Source of the DNA: Paenibacillus sp. FSL K6-1330
GTDB lineage: Bacteria; Bacillota; Bacilli; Paenibacillales; Paenibacillaceae
Assembly: GCF_037976825.1 (NCBI RefSeq)
Contig: NZ_CP150269.1
Coordinates: 6,985,501 to 7,049,500 of the forward strand
Direction: 5' to 3'
Length of the DNA: 64,000 nt
Positions 17,308 to 25,995 of the stretch are shown piece after piece. The notes beneath the pieces are model-generated. The model searched no databases and was not told the DNA's origin. It saw nothing but the letters and a program-made list of their open reading frames with translations. The position numbers were made by a program, and so were the translations under genes. Numbering within the stretch: the first letter of the stretch is position 1; every line of letters starts with the position of its first letter.

Positions 17308-19596
17308 TTAGATTCGCCTGTAGTGCCTCCACTCCTCAGGCAGCAGCATCCCGTACTGGCGATTCAAAAAGCGGTCATCCACCAGCGTCAGTGTCCCGCT
17401 GTCCTGCTCTGAGCGGATCAAGCGTCCTCCGGCCTGCAGCACTTTGTTCATGCCCGGGTATACGTAGGCATAGTCGTATCCCCGCTTGCCGGTACGATCG
17501 AAATAATCCTTGATGATATCATTCTCGAATGATAGCTGCGGCAATCCTACGCCGATGACCACGACACTCGACAGCCGTTCTCCCTTCAAATCAATGCCCT
17601 CGGAGAAAATACCGCCCATTACGGCAAAGCCGATCAGCGGATCCTCCGCATCCGCCTGGAAGGCATTCAGGAATGCCTCCCGCTCCTCCTCACTCATCCC
17701 ATGCCCCTGAAGCAAGGTACGCGCTCCCGGGTTCATTCTGGCAAACGCCTCATGGATATCCTGCATGTAGGGATAGGACGGCAGGAAGATCAGGGTATTC
17801 ACCGGCTTTTCCTGAACCAGCGCACTCAGCATCCGGACGATGGCTTCGCTATTTCGCTCCCGATCCTTGAAGCGCGTCGATAACGGCAAAATTCGAACAT
17901 CCAATTGCTCGGAAGAGAAGGGAGAGGGAATCGAGAGGCTGTAGTCCTCTTCCTCTGCTCCCAGCATATCGCGGTAATACCCGAGCGGCATAAGGGTTGC
18001 CGAGAAAAATACGCTGGATCGGTAGTTTTTTCCCGCTTGCTGGAGCAAATAAGAGGGGTCCAGACAAAACAGCTTGAGAAACACCTCGCTCTGACTCATC
18101 TCCGCATACGTGACAAAGCGGTCGTCATACAGCTTGGAGATGCGCAGATACCCCTGCACGGCAAAATAGCACTCCAGGAGCGCATCCGCCTCATCCCCGC
18201 TCTTGCCAGTCATCAGTTCGGCCTCTGCCTGGAGCGAAAAATCCTCCAGCAGCTCCACCATCATCTCCGGCTGCTGGGACCCGACAATCCGCTCTTCCTC
18301 CTCACTGACCTTGCGCAGCACTTTAAATCGGTTATTCACCCGCTTCGCGGCGTTGTAAAGCGCGGGATTGCTCTCTTTGTAAGCTCGTTGCAGTTCCAGA
18401 AAAGCCGATTTATTCAGCTCGGCCGAGAACATTCCCCGCGCCCGGTCTACCAGATTGTGTGCCTCATCAATGAGCAGCACACTGCGCTTCTTCACGTCCT
18501 CCGGCATCCGCTTGAAGGATACACGCGGGTCAAACACATAGTTGTAATCGCAGATGACGGCATCAGCTGCATACGCGGCATCCAGCGAGAACTCAAACGG
18601 ACACACCGTATGCTTCCGGGCGTACTCTTCAATAACAGGCCTCGTGATCAACGTTTCATTCGAGAGCAAATCCAGTATGGCGCCATTAATCCGGTCATAG
18701 TAGCCCTCCGAGAACACACAGCCCATCTGACCGCAGCCCTCAGCTTCACGGAAACAAATCTTGTCCTTCGCCGTCAGCGTGACCGTGTGCATGCAGAGTC
18801 CTTGACGCTCCATGCGCGCCATGGCTTCCTCCGCGGTCGTTCGGGTGATCGTCTTGGCTGTCAGATAAAAAATCCGCGACAACAGGCCTTCACCGATCGC
18901 TTTAACCGAAGGAAACAGCGTGGATATCGTTTTCCCTATGCCCGTTGGCGCTTTGGCAAACAATTTCCGTCCTTCCCCGATGCTCTTATAAACGGCCCCG
19001 GCCAACTTTCGCTGTCCTTCGCGGTAGGCGGGAAACGGAAACTTCAATTCGCGGATGCTTCGATCCCTCCGCTCGCCATGCTCCCGCAGCAGGTTGGCAT
19101 AAGGCGCATAAGCCGCCACGACCTCCAATACGAAGGATTCCAGCTGTGCACAGCTCCATTCCTGTACGAACTGCTTACGCTCTCCACTCGGGACTTGGAA
19201 GTAGGTTAATCGCACTGCCATCTTCGGAATCTCATGCTGCTTCGCGTACATATAGGCATACATTTGGGCCTGCGCCCAATGAACCGGGTACGTGTGCTCC
19301 GTAATCTCGCCTAAATCGCCGGAGGTCGACTTAATCTCGTCAATCATCATCCGCTCTTCCTCTTGAATCAGACCGTCGCAGCGGCCTTCCACCACAAACA
19401 GAAGATCCTCGTAAGGAATCTCCACTTCAAGCTGAACTTCCTTCTGATCGTTCTCACCATAGTCGCGCTGTACCTGTTGATGCGCACGGGTCCCCTCGGT
19501 AAGGGATGTCGCCGTGCGAAAACCCGAGGTAATGCTGCCGCTGCGAAAGACATATTCCACCAGCGGCCTGACGGATATTTGGATAGTATGAGGCAT
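17308..19596 (-). CDS. DinG/XPD-like Fe-S DNA helicase with N-terminal PD-(D/E)XK nuclease domain
   Basis: A 762-residue fusion. Residues 1-130 look like a Cas4/RecB-type nuclease: D74 in GRCDGLI and DEIKS at 86-90 form the D...(D/E)xK catalytic pattern. An SF2 helicase follows, with Walker A APTGIGKT (216-223) and DEAH at 377-380. Between them four cysteines (281, 288, 293, 332) are placed as in the XPD/DinG 4Fe-4S domain. The ATG follows AAGGAGACCATC. A role in 5'-to-3' unwinding during DNA repair fits the family; combined unwinding and cutting is inference. No mobile or defence genes flank it. Confidence 0.88.
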   Translation of the reverse strand: MPHTIQISVRPLVEYVFRSGSITSGFRTATSLTEGTRAHQQVQRDYGENDQKEVQLEVEIPYEDLLFVVEGRCDGLIQEEERMMIDEIKSTSGDLGEITEHTYPVHWAQAQMYAYMYAKQHEIPKMAVRLTYFQVPSGERKQFVQEWSCAQLESFVLEVVAAYAPYANLLREHGERRDRSIRELKFPFPAYREGQRKLAGAVYKSIGEGRKLFAKAPTGIGKTISTLFPSVKAIGEGLLSRIFYLTAKTITRTTAEEAMARMERQGLCMHTVTLTAKDKICFREAEGCGQMGCVFSEGYYDRINGAILDLLSNETLITRPVIEEYARKHTVCPFEFSLDAAYAADAVICDYNYVFDPRVSFKRMPEDVKKRSVLLIDEAHNLVDRARGMFSAELNKSAFLELQRAYKESNPALYNAAKRVNNRFKVLRKVSEEEERIVGSQQPEMMVELLEDFSLQAEAELMTGKSGDEADALLECYFAVQGYLRISKLYDDRFVTYAEMSQSEVFLKLFCLDPSYLLQQAGKNYRSSVFFSATLMPLGYYRDMLGAEEEDYSLSIPSPFSSEQLDVRILPLSTRFKDRERNSEAIVRMLSALVQEKPVNTLIFLPSYPYMQDIHEAFARMNPGARTLLQGHGMSEEEREAFLNAFQADAEDPLIGFAVMGGIFSEGIDLKGERLSSVVVIGVGLPQLSFENDIIKDYFDRTGKRGYDYAYVYPGMNKVLQAGGRLIRSEQDSGTLTLVDDRFLNRQYGMLLPEEWRHYRRI

Positions 19597-19683
19597 GATG
19601 GTCTCCTTCGTTCATGTTCTATTTAAGGGTATTATACCAAACATTCGTTCCTGAAAGCGAAGCATCCATCTTCATTCGCCAAC

Positions 19684-19729
19684 AAAAAGCGTGCAGACGG
19701 CATCCTGACAGGATAGCGTTCTGCACGCT
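19684..19729 (-). terminator. terminator of pdaA
   Basis: GCGTGCAGA / TCTGCACGC arms (9 bp) with a 21-nt loop, followed by T5 on the minus strand. It lies 15 bp downstream of the pdaA stop. Confidence 0.7.
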
Positions 19730-19744
19730 GTATGCAACAAATAT

Positions 19745-20539
19745 TTACGGGGCTTTCTTCTGCATCTGATCCAAACCCTTGAACTCGTACCCCCGGTTCC
19801 TGGCTTCGTCAATGATCCGCCCAAGCGCCTCGGTGTTGTCCTTGGAGATCGAGTGCAGCAGAATCACAGCGCCCGGGTGGAGCTGTGCGGTTACCTTATC
19901 ATAAGCATACTGCGCACCGCGCTGGGACTTCACGTCCCAATCCATATACGCGAGCGACCAGAAGACATTGGTATAACCCAGCTGCTTGCTGGTCGCCAGC
20001 GACCGCTCATCGAAAATGCCGCGCGGTGTACGCAAATATTTCATATCCGGCTGGCCGGTTATGCGCATAACCTCCTTCTTCACCCGCTCCAGTTCCTCGG
20101 TCAGCTTCTCTGCCGAGATCGTGGTCACATCCGGATGGTTCCAGGAATGGTTGCCGATAATGTGTCCCTCAGCCGTCATCCGCTTCAGCAGATCTTCCTG
20201 TGTCTTTACGTAGTGTCCGGTCACGAAAAAGGTGGCAGGCACCTTCTTCTCTTTGAGCGTATCCAGGATACGGGAGGTATATCCGTTCTCGTATCCGTTA
20301 TCAAACGTAAGATAAAGCTCCTTCTGCTCGGCATCGCCCATGAAGATCGCGCCGTATTTTTGCAGAAGCTCCTTAAAACCCTCCTCATTGATGGAAGGCA
20401 GCTGGCCATTGACGCTTTTTTTGAATCCAAAATGAAACGGACCGCTTCCTACTGCCAAAGCCGCTCCCGATATGGACAGCATCACCGCCAAGCTCATCAG
20501 AAGCGCAAAGGCCGACCGAAGGATATCGCGTTTCTTCAT
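19745..20539 (-). CDS. pdaA: PdaA-type N-acetylmuramic acid deacetylase (spore cortex delta-lactam)
   Basis: Polysaccharide deacetylase of 264 residues with a cleavable signal peptide (cleavage after about ALA29). It removes acetyl groups from muramic acid, the step before muramic-delta-lactam formation in spore cortex. The catalytic motif reads TFDNGYENGYT, the PdaA-specific variant of TFDDG. The metal histidines are in GNHSWNHPD, then RTPRGIFDE and LHSISKDNTEAL follow. The ATG is preceded by AAGGAGAGAACGGAT. The gene is monocistronic. Together with the ger operon it marks the host as a spore former. Confidence 0.93.
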   Translation of the reverse strand: MKKRDILRSAFALLMSLAVMLSISGAALAVGSGPFHFGFKKSVNGQLPSINEEGFKELLQKYGAIFMGDAEQKELYLTFDNGYENGYTSRILDTLKEKKVPATFFVTGHYVKTQEDLLKRMTAEGHIIGNHSWNHPDVTTISAEKLTEELERVKKEVMRITGQPDMKYLRTPRGIFDERSLATSKQLGYTNVFWSLAYMDWDVKSQRGAQYAYDKVTAQLHPGAVILLHSISKDNTEALGRIIDEARNRGYEFKGLDQMQKKAP

Positions 20540-20681
20540 ATCCGTTCTCTCCTTCTTTGTTGTGATATGGATTGATTCCCCTCATGAAAGACGTACAAGG
20601 GTTGCATCACCTAATATCCCACAAATCGGAGCAAACTATGTGCTAGCCAAAGAGGACCCTGTCGCCGGATATAGCAGAGTT

Positions 20682-21725
20682 TCACGTGATCTTGATCAAT
20701 CGGCCTTTCTGATGACTTTGCAGTGCATACTCAATCATACGGATGACATTACGGGCTTCTTCAGGCTGAACGGGTAACGGGCCATCCTTAAGAATCGCTT
20801 CAGCCAAACCCTGATAAAAGGCCTGATAACGTCCCGGCAGCGTCTCAATCTCACCCTGAACCGCCAGTCCGCTCAGCTCAGTAGCAAGCTCCCCGTACTG
20901 GTCCGGCTGGTCTTCACCCCAGCCCGCATCCCCCGGGTGCATTCCCTGCTTCAGCTGGCCTTCCTGAGGGTCTGTTCCATATTTCAGGAAGCTTCCTTTA
21001 TCCCCGTGCAGCTCGAATTTCGGGCCGGCTTGCCGGACCAGCGAGCCGGAATGCAGAATAACGCGAAACGTTTTGTAACCCAGCACCAGATGAAAATAAT
21101 CATGGGTTTTGGACCCGTTGCGCTCCGTTCTCAAATCCGCCCACAGCGTCTCCGGCAGACCGAACAGGAACAGCGCCTGATCAAGCAGATGCGAACCCAA
21201 GTCGTACAGGATGCCGGACCCGGGAATCCCCTGTTCCCTCCACCGCTCCGATTGCACTTCCGGACGGTAACGGCTGAACTGCGACTGATAAATGGATAGC
21301 TTCCCGAGCGCTCCCGTCTCCAGCAGGTTGCGGACAGTCAGAAAGTCATTGTCCCAGCGGCGGTTGTGATATACCGTCAGCAGAACTCCCTTCTGTTTGG
21401 CCAGATCAATCAACTGGTCCGCTTCTGCGGATGTTACGGTAAACGGCTTCTCGACGACCACATGCTTACCGGCCTCGATGGCTAACCGGGTATATTCGTA
21501 ATGCGTTGCATTCGGACTCGTAATGATGACAACATCAATATCCGGATTAGACAAAAGCTCATCCACACTATCGACAACCGCCGTATCAGGCAAATCCTTG
21601 TAAACCTTGTCCGGATCTGATGACACAACCGTGTGGACTATGTAATCCGGCACGCTTCTCAGGATAGGTGCATGAAACACCGACCCGGACAGGCCGTAGC
21701 CGATGATTCCCGCTTGTATTGCCAT
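20682..21725 (-). CDS. Gfo/Idh/MocA-family oxidoreductase (IolW/YvaA-like)
   Basis: NAD(P)-dependent sugar or inositol dehydrogenase of 347 residues. The Rossmann domain starts with IIGYGLSGSVFHAPIL, a hallmark of the YvaA/IolW scyllo-inositol dehydrogenase branch. The catalytic-type motif EKPFT and the C-terminal domain motif LGSHLLDQALFLFG follow. The ATG has GAGGAGG 7-8 nt upstream. No inositol genes are adjacent, so the substrate assignment rests on similarity to IolW recalled from general knowledge. It is flanked by terminators and appears monocistronic. Confidence 0.87.
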   Translation of the reverse strand: MAIQAGIIGYGLSGSVFHAPILRSVPDYIVHTVVSSDPDKVYKDLPDTAVVDSVDELLSNPDIDVVIITSPNATHYEYTRLAIEAGKHVVVEKPFTVTSAEADQLIDLAKQKGVLLTVYHNRRWDNDFLTVRNLLETGALGKLSIYQSQFSRYRPEVQSERWREQGIPGSGILYDLGSHLLDQALFLFGLPETLWADLRTERNGSKTHDYFHLVLGYKTFRVILHSGSLVRQAGPKFELHGDKGSFLKYGTDPQEGQLKQGMHPGDAGWGEDQPDQYGELATELSGLAVQGEIETLPGRYQAFYQGLAEAILKDGPLPVQPEEARNVIRMIEYALQSHQKGRLIKIT

Positions 21726-21827
21726 AAAGCACGCCTCCTCTTCCCATGGTTCTATGTTGATTCGATATGTATCGCTTTGATTCCTTGCAACATCTTAACA
21801 TTCCGCAAATATTTTACAACCTCAAAT

Positions 21828-21867
21828 AATACAGCCGCCTGCACATTTATCACTGTGCAGGCGGCTG
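21828..21867 (-). terminator. terminator downstream of catalase
   Basis: A 14-bp perfect stem (CAGCCGCCTGCACA with its complement) with an 8-nt loop. The minus-strand tail is only partly T-rich (TATTATTT). Confidence 0.75.
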
Positions 21868-21920
21868 CTCAATTGCCATTGCAAAAGATAACCTGAAGAC
21901 CTCTTCCGGCTTAGCAGATT

Positions 21921-23543
21921 TTAGTAAGGATCCGCCTCATGGCCCATGCGGTTAGCATCCTCAACCGCCTGCTCCCGGTCGGGCTCGTTCGAGCCCTTTC
22001 TGGCCTGCTCGAGTCCTTCTCGTACGCGGCGTCCATATTCCTCATCCGCATTCGTAAAATATTCCACCATCTTGTCTTGAATCCGGATATCACATTGGAT
22101 GAGCGCACCCACCAGATTGCTAATCAAGTCGTTTCGCTCCCAATCCTCAAAGGCTCTGTACGTATCCCCGGCCTGCTTGAAGTCCAGCGTACGGTCCAGC
22201 TTCTGCCGGACGAGGTTGGCATCATAATGGGGCTGATGAGGCTTCGCCGTCTGCGAGGCTTCCACCAGACCATCGGTCATGGAAGGCTCGTAATCCACAT
22301 GCGGGCTTTGCCCTGGTGCCTTATCCACGTAATAAGACATCTGCCCGCCGCGCTGGTTGGTAGCGACCCGCTTCTTCGGCGCGTTGATCGGCAGCTGCAG
22401 ATAGTTGGTGCCCACCCGATGCCGCTGGGTATCCGAGTAAGAAAATGTGCGACCTTGGAGCATCTTGTCGTCCGAGAAATCGAGTCCATCCACCAGCACG
22501 CCCGTGCCAAAGGCCGCTTGCTCCACTTCGTTATAGTAGTTCTCCGGATTGCGGTCCAGCACCATTTTGCCCACCTTCAGGAACGGAAATTGATCTGCCG
22601 GCCACAGCTTGGTTGCATCAAGTGGATCGAATTCCAGCTCCGGATGCTCATCATCGCTCATAATCTGAACGCATAGCTCCCATTCCGGATAATCCCCGCG
22701 TTCAATGGCCTCATATAAATCCTGTGTTGCGTGGCTGTCATTCATGGCCTGGATCTTGCTTGCTTCTTCCTGCGTGAGGTTCTTAATGCCTTGCTTGAGC
22801 GGCTCCCAATGGTATTTGATCAGCACACTATGGCCATCTGCATTGACCCATTTGTATGTATTCACACCTGAGCCTTGCATTTGGCGGTAGTTAGCCGGAA
22901 TGCCCCATGGGGAGAAGACAAACGTGATCATATGCGTCGCTTCCGGGGAACGGGATACAAAGTCGAACATGCCGACTGGACCCGGAACGTTGGATACTGG
23001 ATCCGGCTTGAACGCATGAACCATGTCCGGAAACTTGAGCGGATCGCGGATAAAAAATATTTTCAGGTTATTGCCAACCAAATCCCAGTTGCCCTCTTCG
23101 GTGTAGAATTTCACGGCAAACCCGCGCGGATCCCGAAGCGTTTCAGGTGAGCCGGAACCATGAATAACGGTTGAGAACCGGACAAACACCGGTGTACGCT
23201 TGCCTTCAACCTGAAACAGCTTGGCCCGAGTATACTTCGAAACAGGCTCATCGCCTACTTTCCCGTATGCTTCGAAGTAACCGTGAGCTCCAGCACCCCG
23301 TGCATGCACGACGCGCTCCGGAATGCGTTCCCGGTCAAAGTGCGTGATCTTCTCCAGATAATGATAATTTTCCAGGGTCATCGGACCCCGATTCCCTACC
23401 GTTCTCACATTCTGATTATCCGAAATAGGATGTCCCTGACGATTAGTTAGCGTATCCTCCCGCTCCGTCTCGCCGCGGTTCTGGGCAAATCCTTCCTGAC
23501 CTGGGTTCGTTCCATTATTACCATCATGTTCCTGGCCACTCAC
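21921..23543 (-). CDS. katA: catalase (monofunctional haem catalase)
   Basis: Decomposes hydrogen peroxide. The 540-residue product has an N-terminal hydrophilic extension, then the distal histidine region [21 protein letters not shown], the distal Asn region [15 protein letters not shown], and the proximal haem-tyrosine motif [15 protein letters not shown] at 23543 is preferred because AAGGAGG lies 10-11 nt upstream; the ATG at 23552 nearly touches that ribosome-binding site. The gene lies 107 bp behind cidR on the same strand, but an AT-rich spacer suggests its own promoter. A definite PerR box was not recognised. Confidence 0.93.
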   Translation of the reverse strand: MSGQEHDGNNGTNPGQEGFAQNRGETEREDTLTNRQGHPISDNQNVRTVGNRGPMTLENYHYLEKITHFDRERIPERVVHARGAGAHGYFEAYGKVGDEPVSKYTRAKLFQVEGKRTPVFVRFSTVIHGSGSPETLRDPRGFAVKFYTEEGNWDLVGNNLKIFFIRDPLKFPDMVHAFKPDPVSNVPGPVGMFDFVSRSPEATHMITFVFSPWGIPANYRQMQGSGVNTYKWVNADGHSVLIKYHWEPLKQGIKNLTQEEASKIQAMNDSHATQDLYEAIERGDYPEWELCVQIMSDDEHPELEFDPLDATKLWPADQFPFLKVGKMVLDRNPENYYNEVEQAAFGTGVLVDGLDFSDDKMLQGRTFSYSDTQRHRVGTNYLQLPINAPKKRVATNQRGGQMSYYVDKAPGQSPHVDYEPSMTDGLVEASQTAKPHQPHYDANLVRQKLDRTLDFKQAGDTYRAFEDWERNDLISNLVGALIQCDIRIQDKMVEYFTNADEEYGRRVREGLEQARKGSNEPDREQAVEDANRMGHEADPY

Positions 23544-23650
23544 GAATGTCATTCCTCCTTGGATATAAGGCTTGTAAAATGGTTCTCTTATTATGGATAT
23601 TATGTCCAAGGCGTGAAAATGTATGAAATGCCCCTTAATTTGAAACAAAC

Positions 23651-24541
23651 TTAATCCTGCTCACCCAATAGGGCGCGGGTAAAGCTGATCCATTCCCTGA
23701 CGGCAAAGGACAGATACCGGTCCTTCCTCCAGATCATTCCGAGCTGCCAGGGAATGGACGGGTTGTCCAGCGGCAGTATCGTCACGCGCGAGGAATCGAT
23801 CTCCTTACAGATTGTCTCCGGGAGCAGAGCGATGCCCAAATTGGCGGCCACCATGCCACTGATGAGGTCCCACTGCGAGCTTTCATAGACCACCCTTGGC
23901 TCGAAGCCCGCGCTGACGCATTCGCGGATGATCCGGTCATGCAGCGTAAAGTCCTCTCGAAACAATACAAATGCCTCGTCGGCTAGCTCGTTCAGGTGTA
24001 CATGATCTCTGCCTGCCAGCCGATGGGACGGATGGACCAGCAGATTCAGCTTCTCTTTCACAAAGGAATAATAGTGAAATACATCTTCATTGACAGGCAG
24101 CACCGCGACTCCGATATCGGTCTGACCGCTCTCCACATCCGCTTCGACCTTCTTGGCTCCATCCTCAATCAGCTGAATGGTAATCTTCGGATAGTCCCGG
24201 TGGAACTGCCCGATCACCTCAGGGAAAAAGCTTGAGCCTACCATAGGTGGAAGCCCGATCCGGAGATGGCCGCGCTTCAGGTTCATGAGATCCTCCAGCT
24301 CGGCCGATACCCGCTGAAAGGAATCCACCATCTGCTGCGCCTGCTGATACATGATATGACCCGCATCCGTCAGCTCAATCCGCTTGCCCTGCCGGTAGAA
24401 CAAGGTTACGCCCCACTCGTCCTCCATGTTGCGAATCGTTTTGCTAATCGTTGGCTGCGTAATATACAGCTTCTCGGCGGCTTTGGTAAAGCTTTGGTTC
24501 CTCGCTACCTCAAGAAAATACTCCAGGTGCCGTATGTCCAT
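23651..24541 (-). CDS. cidR: LysR-family regulator (CidR/YwbI-like)
   Basis: LTTR of 296 residues: N-terminal winged HTH ([38 protein letters not shown]) and a periplasmic-binding-like effector domain. It is divergent from cidA and cidB, the arrangement of CidR with its holin/antiholin-like operon in Staphylococcus and Bacillus, where acetate or pyruvate overflow is the inducing cue. The 126-bp intergenic region holds two dyads that could be its operators. The assignment as cidR rests on context plus family, not on diagnostic residues. Confidence 0.82.
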   Translation of the reverse strand: MDIRHLEYFLEVARNQSFTKAAEKLYITQPTISKTIRNMEDEWGVTLFYRQGKRIELTDAGHIMYQQAQQMVDSFQRVSAELEDLMNLKRGHLRIGLPPMVGSSFFPEVIGQFHRDYPKITIQLIEDGAKKVEADVESGQTDIGVAVLPVNEDVFHYYSFVKEKLNLLVHPSHRLAGRDHVHLNELADEAFVLFREDFTLHDRIIRECVSAGFEPRVVYESSQWDLISGMVAANLGIALLPETICKEIDSSRVTILPLDNPSIPWQLGMIWRKDRYLSFAVREWISFTRALLGEQD

Positions 24542-24581
24542 CCGATATTCCCTCCGGTTTCTTCTATGTATAGATAAATGG

Positions 24582-24651
24582 AATGCATCTCATTCGATAT
24601 ATGCATTTTACCTATGAAAATTATCGTTGTAAAATTTCATTAACAATGAAA
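24582..24651. promoter_or_regulatory. two dyads between cidR and cidA, putative LysR operators
   Basis: AATGCAT (24582-24588) is repeated in inverted orientation as ATGCATT (24601-24607) with a 12-bp gap. A second dyad, TTTCATT-AAC-AATGAAA, lies at 24635-24651 just before the cidA ribosome-binding site. The first has the T-N11-A-like shape of LysR sites. Confidence 0.45.
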
Positions 24652-24667
24652 ATAAAGGAGTCCGGTC

Positions 24668-25039
24668 ATGATCAACATGTTGAAAGGAACACTCCAAGTG
24701 GCCGGTTTCATGCTTCTTTCCTTAGGGATGGATCAACTGGCCGCTTGGCTGAATATAGGGATTCCGGGCAGCATTCTCGGAATCGTTGTGTTGTTTATAC
24801 TTCTCGAAACCAAAGTCCTCCGCCTGGAGTGGATTGAGCTTGGCGCCAATTGGCTGCTCGCCGAATTGCTGCTGTTCTTCATCCCTGCAGCGGTCGGCAT
24901 TATGAAATATTTCCCGATGCTGGAGGCCGAAGGACTCCAGATTCTGGCCGTGGTTTTGTTCAGCACCGTCATTGTGATGGTCAGCTCTGGACTGACTGCC
25001 GGCTTCATCTCATCCAGAAAGGAGCGTAAAACACCATGA
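24668..25039 (+). CDS. cidA: CidA/LrgA-family holin-like membrane protein
   Basis: 123-residue membrane protein with four hydrophobic helices. The family region is PGSILGIVVLFILLETKVLRLEWIELGANWLLAELLLFFIPAAVGIM. CidA-like proteins are proposed holins that influence murein hydrolase activity, cell death and overflow metabolism. AAAGGAG precedes the ATG. The gene overlaps cidB by 4 bp (ATGA), so the two are coupled. It is divergent from the LysR regulator. Confidence 0.92.
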   Translation: MINMLKGTLQVAGFMLLSLGMDQLAAWLNIGIPGSILGIVVLFILLETKVLRLEWIELGANWLLAELLLFFIPAAVGIMKYFPMLEAEGLQILAVVLFSTVIVMVSSGLTAGFISSRKERKTP

Positions 25040-25725
25040 ACATCCTGCTGACCGTCATTCTCGGCTTATTATTGACGATCGGAATTTATGGGGGGACCAA
25101 AAGACTGTATCGCCGCCTGCCAAAGGTCTATTTATCGCCGCTCCTGATCACCCCGGTACTGATTGTTGTGATATTGACACAAACAGGGGTATCCTATGAA
25201 TCATACAATGAAGGAGCGCAGTGGATCAGCAAGCTGCTTGGACCGGCTACAATCGCTTTTGCCGTGCCTTTGTACAAAAACTTCCAGACTCTTAAAAAGC
25301 ATGCGGCCGAAATTATGCTCAGCGTGCTGACCGGATCGGTACTGGCCATGTTATCCTCTGCAGTTCTTGCTAAATGGATGCACCTGAACAGCTCGCTGGC
25401 CACCAGTCTCGTCCCGCGCTCCATAACAACGCCCATTGCCATGAACGTCTCCGAGGTCATCGGGGGCGTGCCGAACATGACCGCCGTCTTCGTTATTATG
25501 ACCGGGATTCTAGGCTCCATGATCGGACCGGCGGTCATGCGAATCTTCCGGATTCGGGGCGATATTGCACGAGGTGTGCTGTTTGGGACCAGCGCCCATG
25601 GAACCGGCACCTCCAAGGCATTCGAATTCAGCTCCCTTTCGGGAACGATCTCCAGCATTTCGATGATCGTCGCTGCTCTCTTCACCCTCGGAACCGCACC
25701 GCTGATCATGTCTTTTCTTTATTAA
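25036..25725 (+). CDS. cidB: CidB/LrgB-family membrane protein
   Basis: 229-residue polytopic membrane protein that pairs with CidA. Family motifs include GPATIAFAVPLYKNFQTLKKH, LVPRSITTPIAMNVSEVIGG and GTSAHGTGTSKAFEF near the C-terminus. It is the last gene of the two-gene operon, followed by a good terminator. LrgB/CidB proteins have been linked to pyruvate or glycolate handling in some bacteria and plants. Whether this pair transports a metabolite or modulates autolysis cannot be read from sequence. Confidence 0.93.
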   Translation: MNILLTVILGLLLTIGIYGGTKRLYRRLPKVYLSPLLITPVLIVVILTQTGVSYESYNEGAQWISKLLGPATIAFAVPLYKNFQTLKKHAAEIMLSVLTGSVLAMLSSAVLAKWMHLNSSLATSLVPRSITTPIAMNVSEVIGGVPNMTAVFVIMTGILGSMIGPAVMRIFRIRGDIARGVLFGTSAHGTGTSKAFEFSSLSGTISSISMIVAALFTLGTAPLIMSFLY

Positions 25726-25744
25726 TATTTGCTAAGCCCCTGAC

Positions 25745-25768
25745 AAAACCGGTGATGGCCGGTTTTTT
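25745..25768 (+). terminator. terminator of cidAB
   Basis: AAAACCGG / CCGGTTTT, an 8-bp stem with a 6-nt loop and a T6 tail. Confidence 0.88.
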
Positions 25769-25819
25769 CGTTGTCTTTTTCGTGTTGTTATAAGAAGCTT
25801 ATGGACTTACTTTAACTCT

Positions 25820-25848
25820 TTGACAACCTCCTCCGAAGAGGTCATAAT
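25820..25848 (+). promoter_or_regulatory. promoter of the LTA synthase-like gene with a dyad in its spacer
   Basis: TTGACA (25820-25825), 17-bp spacer, CATAAT (25843-25848). The spacer itself is an inverted repeat, ACCTC-N7-GAGGT, so a regulator could bind between the hexamers. It lies about 150 bp upstream of the GTG start. Confidence 0.6.
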
Positions 25849-25995
25849 TAGTTCTGTTCATTCCTTTTGTAAAATAAATGGTATACAGAATGTATATCAA
25901 CAGTAAGAATAACGTCTATCGATTCTTAAATAACGAGTGGCCGCTGGAGTTTTCGAAATTAGGGTTACGGCGGCATTGAAAGGAAGGCGATACAG

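Noticed and set aside
17905..19209. 434-codon antisense frame inside the helicase gene
   Set aside because: A long mirror frame opposite a high-GC3 gene; no ribosome-binding site and low-complexity composition. The helicase on the other strand has full motifs.
23544..23650. PerR/Fur box upstream of catalase
   Set aside because: An AT-rich TTATTATGGATATTATG stretch is present, but its half-sites are direct rather than inverted, so it does not fit the PerR consensus.
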